DNA from: Marinobacter litoralis
GTDB lineage: Bacteria; Pseudomonadota; Gammaproteobacteria; Pseudomonadales; Oleiphilaceae
Reading direction: 5' to 3'
Length of the DNA stretch: 64,000 nucleotides
Assembly (NCBI RefSeq): GCF_016427555.1
Contig: NZ_JAELVS010000006.1
Location: forward strand, 62,001 to 126,000
Part shown: piece by piece, positions 19,319-28,933 of the stretch
Numbering within the stretch: the stretch's first letter is position 1
Layout of the letters: each line of letters opens with the position of its first letter
The notes under the pieces: generated by a model
Databases searched by the model: none
Told to the model about the DNA's origin: nothing
Seen by the model: the letters and a program-made list of their open reading frames with translations, nothing else
Translations under genes and position numbers: made by a program

Positions 19319-21616
19319 TTAAAGCGCGGCCGGCTCGCACACGGGTGTTTTAACAGGACGAAGGTATCGGCCAAAGCCCGCGTTTCGAAGCGCCAGATCC
19401 ACGCAGCTCTTTATAACGTGAGGTGAATCCAGCAACAGCACATCTTGCAACAGCTGAACCGCCCACTCACGATCCACGCTGCGAATTACGGATTTCACTT
19501 TCGGCAAACTCGCCGCGTTCATCGACAACGAGTCATACCCCATGGCCATCAGCAACAAGGCCCCGCCCGGATCACCGGCCAGCTCGCCGCAGATACCAAC
19601 CGGTTTACCAACGGCGTGGGTGTCTTGCGCTATGCGCACCAAGGCCTGCAAAACGGCTGGATGGTAGGAATGGTAAAGTTGGGCAACCCGAGGGTTGTTG
19701 CGATCGACCGCCAGCAAATACTGCGTGAGGTCGTTTGAACCCACTGACACGAAATCCACGCGATCAGCCAGCTCTCGAATCTGGTACACAGCCCCCGGCA
19801 CTTCGATCATCACGCCTACTTTGGGCATGTGGACATCGTAGCCTTCTTCGCGGACTTCGTGATACACCCGATAAATCAGGTGCAGCGACTCCTCCACCTC
19901 GGAGACGTTACTGATCATCGGTAGCATGATTTGCAGATTGTTCAGACCTTCACTGGCTTTGAGCATTGCCCGAACCTGCAACAAGAAGATTTCCGGGTGA
20001 TCCAGTGTTACCCGGATGCCGCGCCAACCCAGAAACGGGTTTTCTTCCTGAATCGGGAAATACGTCAGAGCTTTGTCGCCGCCGATATCCAGAGTTCGCA
20101 TGGTCACGGGATTCGGGGCAAAGGCTTCGAGCTGCTCCCGATAATATTCCCGCTGCTCTTGCTCGGAGGGGAAGCGGTCTTTGATCATGAACGGCACTTC
20201 GGTGCGGTACAGACCAATACCTTCAGCCCCGTGGGAAAGAGAACGCACCACATCGGTCATCAAACCAGTATTGACCAGCAGAGGCACCCGGTGACCATCC
20301 AGGGTTTCACAAGGCTTATCCCGCAGCTCTTCGAGCCCGCGAAACAGTTCGTCTTCTTCTTCACAAATTGCCTGATAAAACGCGCGAAGATCAGCCGAGG
20401 GCGAGGCAAAGATTTGCCCTTCGAAACCATCCACCACCAGCTCACGCCCACCCAACTGGTTGACGGGAATATCCACCAGGCCCATAACGGTTGGCACACC
20501 CATCGCCCGCGCCAAAATGGCGACGTGAGAGTTGCTGGAGCCTTTTACCGACACCAACCCCACCAACTGCCCTTTTGGTACTTCGCCCAGCATTGCCGGG
20601 GTTAGCTCTTCACTCACCAGAACGGTGCGTTCGGGGTATTCCAGATGCTTCTGCTCGCCTTCCTGCATGTGCGATAAAAGGCGACGGCCCAAGTCACGGA
20701 TGTCCACCACCCGCTCTTGCAGGTATAAATCGTCCATCATTTCAAAATGACGAATGTACTGCAGAATCACCTGCTTCAAGGCACCCTGCGCCCAAATACC
20801 TTCCTGAATCTTGCTGACGACTTCGCCGGGAAGGGCACTTTCATCCAGCATCCGCAGGTACACGTCAAACAGTGCCTGCTCTTCCGGCCGCAGCTGCGAG
20901 GCCAAACGATTGGCCACGCGCTGGATATCTTCTTTAACCGCTTGGACCGCGCTCCAGAACAGCTCCAGTTCACGGTCTATATCTTCGGCGGGCTTCTCGG
21001 GCACCACATCCAGATCGGCCGAAGGGTACACCACCGTGCCCGTACCAATAGCGACACCGGGCGCACCGGGCACGCCGTTAAAACATACGTCGTGGGCTTG
21101 TTCGCCGGTTAATGACAGGCCGCTGATGGCTCCTGTGGCTTCGCTGTGTGCGATAACCCCGGCCAATTGAGCCGAGATGGTGACCAGAAAAGCTTCTTCG
21201 CCCTCATCAAAACAACGGGAGTTTTCCCGCTGCTGCACCACCAGAACACCCAATACGGCGCGGTGGTGGATGATGGGCACACCGAGAAACGAGCTGAAGC
21301 GTTCTTCGCCGGTTTCAGGGAAGTAACGATAACGCGGGTGGGAAGGTGCGTCTTCGAGGTTTATGGGCTCCTCACGGGAGCCGACAAGCCCGACAAGACC
21401 CTCGGAATGAGCCAGGCTGACATGGCCCACCGCGTCTTTGTAGAGACCTTCGGTGGCCATGAGTATGTAGCGGTTTGAGGCCGGGTCCAGCAGGTACACC
21501 GAACAGACTTCGGTTCCCATGGCTTTCTGCACTCGCGAAACAATGATATCGAGTGCCTCGTTCAGATCACGGGCGCTGTTTACCTCTTGTACAATTGTTC
21601 GCAAGATGCCGAGCAT
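19319..21616 (-). CDS. ptsP: Nitrogen-PTS phosphoenolpyruvate phosphotransferase PtsP (EI-Ntr)
   Basis: First enzyme of the nitrogen phosphotransfer chain, passing phosphate from PEP to NPr. 765 residues. There is an N-terminal GAF domain (about 1-150), then the PTS enzyme I region with the phospho-accepting His363 in GSSNSHVAILARAMG. The PEP-binding TIM barrel follows, with GIGLYRTEVPFM, RTLDIGGDK and the late signature DFVSVGSNDLTQY. Complete. It follows rppH by 12 bases, the same pairing as in E. coli. Confidence 0.96.
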   Translation of the reverse strand: MLGILRTIVQEVNSARDLNEALDIIVSRVQKAMGTEVCSVYLLDPASNRYILMATEGLYKDAVGHVSLAHSEGLVGLVGSREEPINLEDAPSHPRYRYFPETGEERFSSFLGVPIIHHRAVLGVLVVQQRENSRCFDEGEEAFLVTISAQLAGVIAHSEATGAISGLSLTGEQAHDVCFNGVPGAPGVAIGTGTVVYPSADLDVVPEKPAEDIDRELELFWSAVQAVKEDIQRVANRLASQLRPEEQALFDVYLRMLDESALPGEVVSKIQEGIWAQGALKQVILQYIRHFEMMDDLYLQERVVDIRDLGRRLLSHMQEGEQKHLEYPERTVLVSEELTPAMLGEVPKGQLVGLVSVKGSSNSHVAILARAMGVPTVMGLVDIPVNQLGGRELVVDGFEGQIFASPSADLRAFYQAICEEEDELFRGLEELRDKPCETLDGHRVPLLVNTGLMTDVVRSLSHGAEGIGLYRTEVPFMIKDRFPSEQEQREYYREQLEAFAPNPVTMRTLDIGGDKALTYFPIQEENPFLGWRGIRVTLDHPEIFLLQVRAMLKASEGLNNLQIMLPMISNVSEVEESLHLIYRVYHEVREEGYDVHMPKVGVMIEVPGAVYQIRELADRVDFVSVGSNDLTQYLLAVDRNNPRVAQLYHSYHPAVLQALVRIAQDTHAVGKPVGICGELAGDPGGALLLMAMGYDSLSMNAASLPKVKSVIRSVDREWAVQLLQDVLLLDSPHVIKSCVDLALRNAGFGRYLRPVKTPVCEPAAL

Positions 21617-21628
21617 GGGGCTAGTCCA

Positions 21629-22159
21629 TCATTTTTGGTGTTCCTTCAAACGCCGGTTTGACTCTCCTTTTTGCCACTGTTCCATGTTGTGAAACAGTCT
21701 GGGGGCCAGTTCTCTCAGCGCGCGCCTGTACACTTCTCTTTTAAATGAAATCACTTGTCCCAACGGGTACCAGTAGCTCACCCACTGCCAACCGTCGAAT
21801 TCGGGTGAATCTGTACCATCTACGCGAACATGCGCATCTGGTGACAACATCCGCAGCAGGAACCATTTCTGTTTTTGCCCCACACATACGGGGTGCGAGT
21901 TGTGGCGTACCATCCTTCTGGGCAGCCGGTACCTTAGCCACCCTCGTGTACATGTGATGATCTCCACATCATTGGCACTAAGGCCAATTTCCTCTTCCAG
22001 TTCCCGGTACAAGGCCTCTTCAGGCGACTCATTCGGGTTAATACCGCCTTGCGGAAATTGCCAGGAGTCCTGCCCTATTCGCCTTGCCCAGAGCACTTCG
22101 CCCCTGTGGTTGGCCAGAATGATTCCGACGTTGGGTCTGAAACCGTCTGAGTCGATCAC
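21629..22159 (-). CDS. rppH: RNA 5'-pyrophosphohydrolase RppH
   Basis: Nudix hydrolase that removes pyrophosphate from mRNA 5' ends and so starts 5'-end-dependent decay. 176 residues. The Nudix box is visible from [20 protein letters not shown] (about 38-57), and the opening [15 protein letters not shown] is characteristic. The start is GTG at 22159, with GAGGA about 8 bases upstream. First gene of an rppH-ptsP unit. Confidence 0.96.
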   Translation of the reverse strand: MIDSDGFRPNVGIILANHRGEVLWARRIGQDSWQFPQGGINPNESPEEALYRELEEEIGLSANDVEIITCTRGWLRYRLPRRMVRHNSHPVCVGQKQKWFLLRMLSPDAHVRVDGTDSPEFDGWQWVSYWYPLGQVISFKREVYRRALRELAPRLFHNMEQWQKGESNRRLKEHQK

Positions 22160-22341
22160 GGCACAGTCCTCGTAAAGTCGGTGGCCGGTTGCTTTTGCAA
22201 CCGACGAAATTTGTCCAAGTTGCTCTCATTCTTACAGAAACCCAATGGTTCAGCAAACGCTGCTGCGTTCAGCACACCTTGTCAGAGCCGTGCTAGACTG
22301 TCAGCTTTGCTTAAAAGCCTGTGACAATGGGAGGACGCGGC

Positions 22342-22998
22342 TTGACGCTCGCAATTTTTGATTTGGACAACACTCTGCTGGCCGGCGACAGCGACCACGC
22401 CTGGGGCGAGTTTCTGGTAGAGGAAGGGCTGGTAGACGAAGAGGTGTACCGCCAGGCAAACGATCGGTTCTATCAGGAGTACCTGAATGGCGAGCTGGAC
22501 GTGTTCGAATACCAGCGTTTTGCCCTGCAACCGTTGTCTATCCACACTATGGATGAGCTGGAATCCTGGCGCGAAACGTTCATGGCGAAAAAAGTCCGGC
22601 CGATGATGCTGGAGAAAGCCGCCAAGTTGCTGGCCGACCATCGCGCTCAGGGCCATACCCTGATGATCATCACCGCCACCAACCGGTTTATTACCGAGCC
22701 GATTGCGGAGCTTTTGGGTGTGGATTATCTGATTGCGACCGAACCGGAGTTGGTGAACGGCCGGTTTACCGGGGAAGTAGCGGGTACGCCGAGTTTTCAG
22801 GAGGGCAAGGTTGTGCGCCTGAACGACTGGCTAGAAGCCTTCGATGAGACTTTGGACGGTGCTTGGTTTTACAGTGATTCGCACAATGATGTGCCGCTGC
22901 TGAAATTGGTGCAGAACCCGGTGGCTGTAGACCCAGACCCTACACTGGAGAAACTGGCCAATGAGAAGGGTTGGCCGGTGATGTCGCTTCGGGACTGA
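22342..22998 (+). CDS. HAD-superfamily (IB) phosphatase, SerB-like
   Basis: About 218 residues. HAD motif I is IFDLDNTLL, with the nucleophile Asp at residues 7-9. Motif II is the IITATN region and motif IV is YSDSHNDVPLL. It belongs to the IB subfamily of small phosphoserine phosphatase-like enzymes; the substrate is unknown. The TTG at 22342 is strongly preferred because GGAGGA sits 6 bases upstream and translation then begins directly at TLAIFDLDNT. A GTG at 22321 would place the binding site inside the gene. It diverges from rppH and converges on rlmI across element A. Confidence 0.88.
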   Translation: MTLAIFDLDNTLLAGDSDHAWGEFLVEEGLVDEEVYRQANDRFYQEYLNGELDVFEYQRFALQPLSIHTMDELESWRETFMAKKVRPMMLEKAAKLLADHRAQGHTLMIITATNRFITEPIAELLGVDYLIATEPELVNGRFTGEVAGTPSFQEGKVVRLNDWLEAFDETLDGAWFYSDSHNDVPLLKLVQNPVAVDPDPTLEKLANEKGWPVMSLRD

Positions 22999-23019
22999 TG
23001 CTTTAAAGCACCTTGGCCC

Positions 23020-23129
23020 GGTCACCAGCGGGGCAGTTTTTCCGGGATACGCGGTGAACACATCCCTGTACGCTCGACAAAATCATCCCTGATTTTGACG
23101 ATCCCGGAAAAACTGCCCCGCCGGTGACC
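23020..23129. repeat. Element A: 29-bp-arm inverted repeat with two-hairpin core
   Basis: Arms 23020-23048 and 23101-23129 (29 bp) pair with one mismatch (A at 23027 against C at 23122), which becomes G-U in RNA made from the minus strand. The 52-base core carries two octamers CATCCCTG (starting about 23061 and 23084) in small hairpins, one of them a perfect 8-bp stem (CAAAATCA / TGATTTTG). It lies between convergent genes. In element orientation it reads on the minus strand. See also 24402, 33333 and 33591. Confidence 0.9.
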
Positions 23130-23152
23130 TACACTGGGTGCAGCTCTCGCCT

Positions 23153-24349
23153 TTATAGAAACCCGGTCAGCGAACGCACGAAGCAAGATTTGATGTAATC
23201 CGTTTCAGGAATACCGGGCACAACCGGATGATCCGGTGCCTGATGGCCCTGCTCCAGCAACTGCACAAAACGATCTATCTTGCGGCCACTGCCGCGAATG
23301 ATATCGATCAGCTTTTCCTGCGACAAATGCATGGAGCAAGACGCAGAAACCAGCAATCCATCCCGCTCGAGCAGCCGCAAACCCAGCTGATTCAACCGGG
23401 CATACGCCTGTTCACCGGCTTTCTGATCACGACGGCGCGGAATCAACGCGGGCGGGTCCAGCACCACGATGTCGAACTTCTCTTTCTCATCCGTCAGCGC
23501 TTTCAAGGCATCAAAGGCATCGCCTTCAATGGTGTCCACATTATCCAACCCGTTCAGCTTGGCGTTGTGATGCACCGAATCTACGGCGGATGATGACGCA
23601 TCTACACAAGTCACCTGCGAAGCACCGGCACACGCGGCCTGAATACCCCAACCACCCACGTAACTGAACACATCCAGCACCCGCTTACCGGGCGCATAGG
23701 CCTGCAGCCGCTGACGGTTCATCCGGTGATCGTAAAACCACCCCGTCTTCTGCCCGCCAGCCAACGGCACCTCAAACTGCGCGCCGTTCTCTTCAACCCG
23801 CAAAACGTCTGTCTCTGGGCCATGAGCAAATTCCACGTAGCTGGAAAGTCCTTCCACCTTGCGCATCTTGCCATCGTTCTTCAACACCACCACACGAGGA
23901 TGCGCCAAACGCTGAACCGCCCGCACAATGGCATCTTTCATCAGCTCCATGCCCGCGGTGGAGATCTGCACCACCACAACGTCATCAAATCGGTCCACCA
24001 CCAGCCCAGATAAACCATCGCTGTCACCAAAAACCCAGCGATAAAACGGCTTAGCAAACAACCGCTCCCGCAACGAAAGCGCCGCCTCCATCCGATCCGT
24101 CAAGCGTTTGGGAGTCATACCGTGAGCAGGTTCCCGACTGATCAAACGGCCACAAATCAACGCATGGGGGTTCACAAAAACCGTTCCCAGCGGCTTGTCG
24201 TTCGACGCCCGCAACTGAGCCTGCGCGCCGGCTTCGAACTCGGTTAACGGGCTGCGTTTGATATCCACCTCGTTACTGTAAACCCACAAGTGGCCAGCAC
24301 GGAGACGGCGTTCTGCGCCTTTGCGCAGATAGAGAATCGGGAAATCCAT
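23153..24349 (-). CDS. rlmI: 23S rRNA (cytosine-C5) methyltransferase, RlmI family
   Basis: Likely methylates C1962 of 23S rRNA. 398 residues. An N-terminal PUA domain (about 1-75, FPILYLRKGAERRLRAGHLW) precedes a Rossmann methyltransferase with the SAM loop LDVFSYVGGWGIQA, the motif VLDPPALIPRR and the catalytic-region cysteine in SASCSMHLS. Length and motifs fit RlmI. Flanked on both sides by elements of the 29-bp-arm family. Confidence 0.9.
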   Translation of the reverse strand: MDFPILYLRKGAERRLRAGHLWVYSNEVDIKRSPLTEFEAGAQAQLRASNDKPLGTVFVNPHALICGRLISREPAHGMTPKRLTDRMEAALSLRERLFAKPFYRWVFGDSDGLSGLVVDRFDDVVVVQISTAGMELMKDAIVRAVQRLAHPRVVVLKNDGKMRKVEGLSSYVEFAHGPETDVLRVEENGAQFEVPLAGGQKTGWFYDHRMNRQRLQAYAPGKRVLDVFSYVGGWGIQAACAGASQVTCVDASSSAVDSVHHNAKLNGLDNVDTIEGDAFDALKALTDEKEKFDIVVLDPPALIPRRRDQKAGEQAYARLNQLGLRLLERDGLLVSASCSMHLSQEKLIDIIRGSGRKIDRFVQLLEQGHQAPDHPVVPGIPETDYIKSCFVRSLTGFL

Positions 24350-24401
24350 TAATTAATTACCTGTGAGAACATTCGTTTTGAGGACTACTGCGCAGCTTGG
24401 G

Positions 24402-24516
24402 CGAGTTTCCGGGGGCAGGCCTCACGAAACTGTGCGGAGCCAGGGATGGCGGAGCCCAAGCGTCACATGGATGTGCCGAAGGAGCGTGTTTCGGGAGGCC
24501 TGCCCCCGGGAACACG
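24402..24516. repeat. Element B: 29-bp-arm inverted repeat with two-hairpin core
   Basis: Arms 24402-24430 and 24488-24516 pair over 29 bp with three mismatches; the innermost 22 bp have one. The 57-base core on the plus strand reads TGTGCGGAGC, CAGGGATG (24441), GCGGAGC, then CATGGATG (24466) in a CACAT/ATGTG hairpin. It lies between the gcvH 3' end and the rlmI start, in opposite orientation to element A. Confidence 0.88.
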
Positions 24517-24535
24517 CTTGCACCAATTTTCTGAC

Positions 24536-24928
24536 TTAGCCTTCTGAAGCCACGTGCTCAGCGTATGCATCCGGATCCATCAAGCCGTCCAGCTCGCCCT
24601 GATCCGCCAGCTTAACCTTGAACATCCAGCCTTCACCATAAGGATCATCATTGACAATCTCCGGCTCGTCCTCAAGCTTCTCATTCACCTCAAGAACCTC
24701 ACCCGTCACCGGGCTAAACACATCCGAAGCCGACTTCACCGACTCCGCAACACCCGCTTCCTCACCGCCGTTAACCGCAGCCCCAACTTCCGGCACTTCG
24801 ATAAAAACCACATCACCCAACTGCTCCTGGGCAAAATCGGTAATACCAACCGTAGCGGTGCCATCAGCCTCAACCCGCACCCACTGGTGCGTATCGATAT
24901 ATTTAAGATCCGCAGGGATATTGCTCAT
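24536..24928 (-). CDS. gcvH: Glycine cleavage system H protein
   Basis: Lipoyl carrier that shuttles the aminomethyl group of glycine between P and T proteins. 130 residues. The lipoylated lysine is Lys65 in [16 protein letters not shown], and [20 protein letters not shown] is the standard N-terminal region. It is solitary: no gcvT or gcvP lies within the window, so those partners must be elsewhere. Confidence 0.96.
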   Translation of the reverse strand: MSNIPADLKYIDTHQWVRVEADGTATVGITDFAQEQLGDVVFIEVPEVGAAVNGGEEAGVAESVKSASDVFSPVTGEVLEVNEKLEDEPEIVNDDPYGEGWMFKVKLADQGELDGLMDPDAYAEHVASEG

Positions 24929-24975
24929 AATCTGTGTGTCCTGTTGAAATTTTTTGCGCAGTTTAACCGAAGAGC

Positions 24976-25866
24976 TTAGTTCCAGCGAATGCTACGGGCC
25001 AGCTTCATAAATGCAACCAGATAATCCACTTCCTGATCCCGCTCCCGGAAGCCCAGAAATATCTGCTTCGGCATGCCCTCTTCACCTAACCGCAAAGCCT
25101 TAATCGGCATTTTCTGCGCGTATTCATCCACCAACCAGCGTGGCAACGCAGACACGCCCCGGCCCGCAGCGACCATCTGCAGCATAATGTCGGTGGTTTC
25201 AATCGTTTTATGGAACGCCGGGGCCGCGTGGGCGGGTAAAAAGAACCGGGTAAAAATATCCAGCCGCTCGGGTGCCACCGGATAGGTGATCAGTGTTTCA
25301 CTCGCTAACTGCTCTGGCTCTACCCACTCACTTTCCGCCAATGGATGATCGCTCGCCACCACCAACACCTGCTCGTAATCGAACACCGGCTCAAAGCACA
25401 CACCGGGACGATGCAGCGGATCAGGCGTCACCAACAAATCAATATCGTGCCCGAACAGCGCCCCCATTCCGCCAAACTGAAATTCTTGTTTCACGTCTAC
25501 ATCCACATCCGGCCAGTGCTGCAGATAAGGGCCGACCACTTTCAGCAGCCATTGATAACAAGGATGGCACTCCATGCCCACGCGCAAACTACCACGCTGG
25601 CCCTTGGCCACTTGCCCGACCAGCATTTCCGCGTGTTCAAACTGCGGCAATAGCCGGTTTGCAAGCGACAGCAGTTGCTCGCCGGCCTGGGTAAAGCGCA
25701 ATTGCCGCCCTTCCCGCAACCACACCGGGGTTCCCAATTGCTGCTCCAGTTTGCGAATCGCGTGGCTCAACGCGGATTGCGTCAAATGTAGCTGCTCGGC
25801 CGCTGCGGTGAGCGAACCCTGCCGCTCAACCGCTCGAAATATTTCTAAGTGACTACGCTCAATCAT
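24976..25866 (-). CDS. metR: LysR-family activator of methionine genes, MetR
   Basis: LysR-type regulator divergent from metE, the classical MetR position. About 296 residues from ATG 25866. The N-terminal helix-turn-helix (about 5-60) includes [20 protein letters not shown], and the co-inducer domain includes [11 protein letters not shown], a MetR hallmark. Homocysteine is the co-inducer of characterised MetR. The start is chosen by homology (proteins begin MIE). ATGs at 25890 and 25911 would extend it by 8 or 15 residues, and none has a strong binding site. Confidence 0.92.
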   Translation of the reverse strand: MIERSHLEIFRAVERQGSLTAAAEQLHLTQSALSHAIRKLEQQLGTPVWLREGRQLRFTQAGEQLLSLANRLLPQFEHAEMLVGQVAKGQRGSLRVGMECHPCYQWLLKVVGPYLQHWPDVDVDVKQEFQFGGMGALFGHDIDLLVTPDPLHRPGVCFEPVFDYEQVLVVASDHPLAESEWVEPEQLASETLITYPVAPERLDIFTRFFLPAHAAPAFHKTIETTDIMLQMVAAGRGVSALPRWLVDEYAQKMPIKALRLGEEGMPKQIFLGFRERDQEVDYLVAFMKLARSIRWN

Positions 25867-25876
25867 GCCCAAACCG

Positions 25877-25889
25877 TGAATTCTACTCA
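25877..25889. promoter_or_regulatory. Possible MetR operator between metR and metE
   Basis: TGAATTCTACTCA matches the MetR consensus TGAA-N5-TTCA at 7 of 8 fixed positions. It lies 92 bases before the metE start and just upstream of the metR start, where autoregulation and metE activation would be expected. Confidence 0.4.
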
Positions 25890-25980
25890 TAGATTGTTGA
25901 GATAATACCATTTTTATTCATTACAGAAACTTTCTAATCTAGCTCACCTACTTACAGCAGAAACCACTAAGGACAGCATC

Positions 25981-28251
25981 ATGGTGACAACACACAATCT
26001 CGGCTTTCCGCGCATCGGCGGTCAACGAGAACTGAAATTCGCACTGGAACAGTACTGGGCCGGACGTAAAACTGAACAAGATTTGGCCGCAACCGCCGCG
26101 GAGCTTCGCCAGACTCACTGGCAACAACAATCTGGCCTCGACTTTGTGCCTGTGGGCGATTTCTCGCTCTACGATCAAGTACTCGACATGTCTGTCACGC
26201 TGGGCAACCTGCCAGCTCGTGCCGCGGACAAAGAAGGAAATGAATTAGACGCCTACTTCCGAGCCGCCCGCGGCCGCGGTGCCAACGACAGCTCCTGCTG
26301 TGCCATCGCTGCCGGCGAAATGACCAAGTGGTTCGACACCAACTATCACTACATTGTGCCGGAGTTCACTGCTGACACTGAGTTCAAGCTGAACCCTGAG
26401 CGACTCATCAATCAGTTGGCGGAAGCACAACAGCAAGGCGTGTCAGCGAAACCGGTGATTATTGGCCCCGTTACTTACCTGTGGCTTGGCAAAACCTCTG
26501 ACGGCAGCAATCGCCTTGATCTATTGGAGCGCCTGCTTCCTGCCTATTCACAATTGCTGGAAATTCTCGCTGATGCCGGAGCCGAATGGGTTCAAATCGA
26601 CGAGCCTGCGCTGGTAACCGAGCTGGATGCCAACTGGCGTTACGCGTTTAACCTGGCCTACCACCAGCTGAAAGCGAACCGCCCGAAGCTGTTGCTGGCC
26701 ACCTACTTTGGCGAGCTGCGCAACAATCTGCAACTGGCCTGCGAGCTGCCGGTAGCCGGGGTTCATCTGGATGCCATCAGCGCCCCGGATGAAGTTAACC
26801 GCATTGCGGATTGGCTGCCGACGCACAAGGTGCTGTCGCTGGGTGTTATCAGCGGTCGAAACATCTGGAAAACCGATCTGAATAAAACGCTGAACTGGCT
26901 AGAGCCGGTGCACGAAAAACTTGGCGAGCGCCTGTGGCTGGCACCGTCTTGTTCCTTGCTGCACGTGCCCGTTGATTTGTCGCAGGAAACCGGTCTGGAT
27001 CCGGAAATTAAAAACTGGCTGGCCTTTGCTCTGCAGAAGCTGGATGAGGTTCAGGTGCTGACCCGCGCTCTGAACGAAGGCCGCGAATCCGTACAACAGC
27101 AACTGACACAGAATCAGACTGCCATCGACAGCCGCCGCCATTCAACCCGCGTTACCAACCCGGACGTGCGAGCCACCGTCGCAAAGATCACTGCAGAACT
27201 CGGGAACCGAAAGAGCCCTTATTCGCAACGGATCTCGCTTCAGCAAGCGAAGCTTCAGCTACCGGCGTTCCCGACCACGACCATTGGCTCGTTCCCACAA
27301 ACCCCGGAAATCCGCCAGGCCCGCTTGCAGTTCCGCAAAGGCGATTTGGCAGCAGCCGATTACGAAGCCCAAATGAAGGCAGAGATCGAACGCTGCATTC
27401 GCAATCAGGAAGCCTTGGGCCTCGACGTTCTGGTGCACGGTGAAGCCGAGCGTAACGACATGGTGGAATACTTTGGTGAGCAGCTGGACGGCTACGCGTT
27501 TACCCGCTTCGGTTGGGTTCAGTCCTACGGTTCTCGCTGTGTTAAACCGCCCATCCTGTTCGGCGACATCCGCCGCCCGAAAGCCATGACCGTAGACTGG
27601 ATTCGTTACGCTCAGTCACTAACAGATAAGCCGGTAAAAGGCATGCTGACCGGGCCTGTGACCATTCTGAACTGGTCGTTCGTTCGGGACGACCAACCCC
27701 GCAAGGATTCATGCCTGCAACTGGCACTGGCCATTCGCGAAGAAGTGCAGGATCTGGAAAAAGCGGGCGTAGGTATCATTCAGATCGACGAAGCCGCCCT
27801 GCGTGAAGGCTTGCCACTGCGCCAATCAGACTGGGAAACCTATCTGGACTGGGCCATCAACAGCTTTCGCATCGCCGCCAACGGCGTCGAGGACAGCACA
27901 CAGATTCACACGCACATGTGCTATTCGGAGTTCAACGACATCATCGAGGCCATCGCCCGTATGGATGCCGACGTGATTACCATCGAAACCTCACGATCCG
28001 ACATGGAGCTGCTGGATGCCTTCAAGAGCTTTGAGTACCCGAACGACATCGGGCCCGGGGTGTACGACATTCACTCGCCCAACGTTCCCGACAAAGAGCA
28101 AATCATCAACCTGATGAAGCTCGCCGCGGAGCGGATTCCGGCGGAACGGCTGTGGATCAATCCGGATTGCGGACTGAAAACACGGAAGTGGGAGGAAGTG
28201 ACGCCCGCGCTGGAAACCATGGTGGCCGCGGCTCAGGAGCTGCGGGCATAA
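25981..28251 (+). CDS. metE: Cobalamin-independent methionine synthase MetE
   Basis: Transfers methyl from 5-methyltetrahydropteroyltri-glutamate to homocysteine. 756 residues, normal length. It has two barrel halves: the N-terminal half opens with [17 protein letters not shown], and the C-terminal half has [10 protein letters not shown] and [18 protein letters not shown]. Zinc ligands lie in HMCYSEFND and in the final [14 protein letters not shown] precedes the ATG. Divergent from metR. Confidence 0.97.
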   Translation: MVTTHNLGFPRIGGQRELKFALEQYWAGRKTEQDLAATAAELRQTHWQQQSGLDFVPVGDFSLYDQVLDMSVTLGNLPARAADKEGNELDAYFRAARGRGANDSSCCAIAAGEMTKWFDTNYHYIVPEFTADTEFKLNPERLINQLAEAQQQGVSAKPVIIGPVTYLWLGKTSDGSNRLDLLERLLPAYSQLLEILADAGAEWVQIDEPALVTELDANWRYAFNLAYHQLKANRPKLLLATYFGELRNNLQLACELPVAGVHLDAISAPDEVNRIADWLPTHKVLSLGVISGRNIWKTDLNKTLNWLEPVHEKLGERLWLAPSCSLLHVPVDLSQETGLDPEIKNWLAFALQKLDEVQVLTRALNEGRESVQQQLTQNQTAIDSRRHSTRVTNPDVRATVAKITAELGNRKSPYSQRISLQQAKLQLPAFPTTTIGSFPQTPEIRQARLQFRKGDLAAADYEAQMKAEIERCIRNQEALGLDVLVHGEAERNDMVEYFGEQLDGYAFTRFGWVQSYGSRCVKPPILFGDIRRPKAMTVDWIRYAQSLTDKPVKGMLTGPVTILNWSFVRDDQPRKDSCLQLALAIREEVQDLEKAGVGIIQIDEAALREGLPLRQSDWETYLDWAINSFRIAANGVEDSTQIHTHMCYSEFNDIIEAIARMDADVITIETSRSDMELLDAFKSFEYPNDIGPGVYDIHSPNVPDKEQIINLMKLAAERIPAERLWINPDCGLKTRKWEEVTPALETMVAAAQELRA

Positions 28252-28261
28252 ATGGAACTTC

Positions 28262-28297
28262 GAAGAGGGTACGTCTTGCGGCGCACCCTCTTTTTTA
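28262..28297 (+). terminator. Rho-independent terminator of metE
   Basis: Stem AAGAGGGT / ACCCTCTT with an inner CG-rich loop, followed by a run of Ts, about 11 bases after the metE stop. Confidence 0.85.
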
Positions 28298-28324
28298 TTT
28301 TCGACGAATGAGGAAGGTGATGAT

Positions 28325-28921
28325 TTACCAACCCTCTAGGGGTACGCCGTGTTCTTTGAGGTAAGCTCCATGTTCTTTTAAATACTCTGCTGTGCCTTCT
28401 TTAAACGCATCTACATCACCTTCCACTTCAACCGCTGATAAACGCATCACCTCCACCGCATTCGTAATCTGGTTCATCATCCACACTACAACTTCCCCGC
28501 CGGGAGCCAATCCTAAAACCAAAGTGCTTCTGGGCTTAAAACTAACCGTGCCGTCTGGGTTCAGGCGTTTTGCTGGCTCTAGCATCCGCTCCTTCAAATC
28601 CGGCGGCACTCGTATCAGAATTGCGTAGTACTTCTGTTCAGGAAAAGAGAACCAATGAAGTGCCATTAAATTGGGAAAAGGCTCCATTGAACCACCTCCT
28701 CCACTAGGCCCATAAGGGCCCTGCCAGCAACACCCCAAAAAACCTACCGGCACACGCCAGCTTCGTTCACCCGATTTTTCTAAATGCAAATTAAGCACCC
28801 ACACGTCATAGTGCTGAGGCGCTGCCACGCGTATATACCAATGGGGACTCTCTTCCTTGAAAGTACTGCAACCAACCAGTAGCAAGTACGCAGCAATCAG
28901 CATCAGATTTCGAATAATCAA
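28325..28921 (-). CDS. DUF2931-type lipoprotein, candidate immunity protein
   Basis: 198 residues. A short signal with a lipobox (LLLVGCS, Cys18) would anchor it in the cell envelope. The body is compatible with the DUF2931 family, whose members often sit beside DUF2235 lipases. The tail repeats KEHG (EYLKEHGAYLKEHG). The start is TTG at 28921, with AAGGA 9 bases upstream; the next in-frame ATG (28903) lacks a binding site. It follows the DUF2235 gene by 12 bases. Immunity against that lipase is inferred from context only. Confidence 0.7.
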   Translation of the reverse strand: MIIRNLMLIAAYLLLVGCSTFKEESPHWYIRVAAPQHYDVWVLNLHLEKSGERSWRVPVGFLGCCWQGPYGPSGGGGSMEPFPNLMALHWFSFPEQKYYAILIRVPPDLKERMLEPAKRLNPDGTVSFKPRSTLVLGLAPGGEVVVWMMNQITNAVEVMRLSAVEVEGDVDAFKEGTAEYLKEHGAYLKEHGVPLEGW

Positions 28922-28933
28922 GGCAACCGTTCC

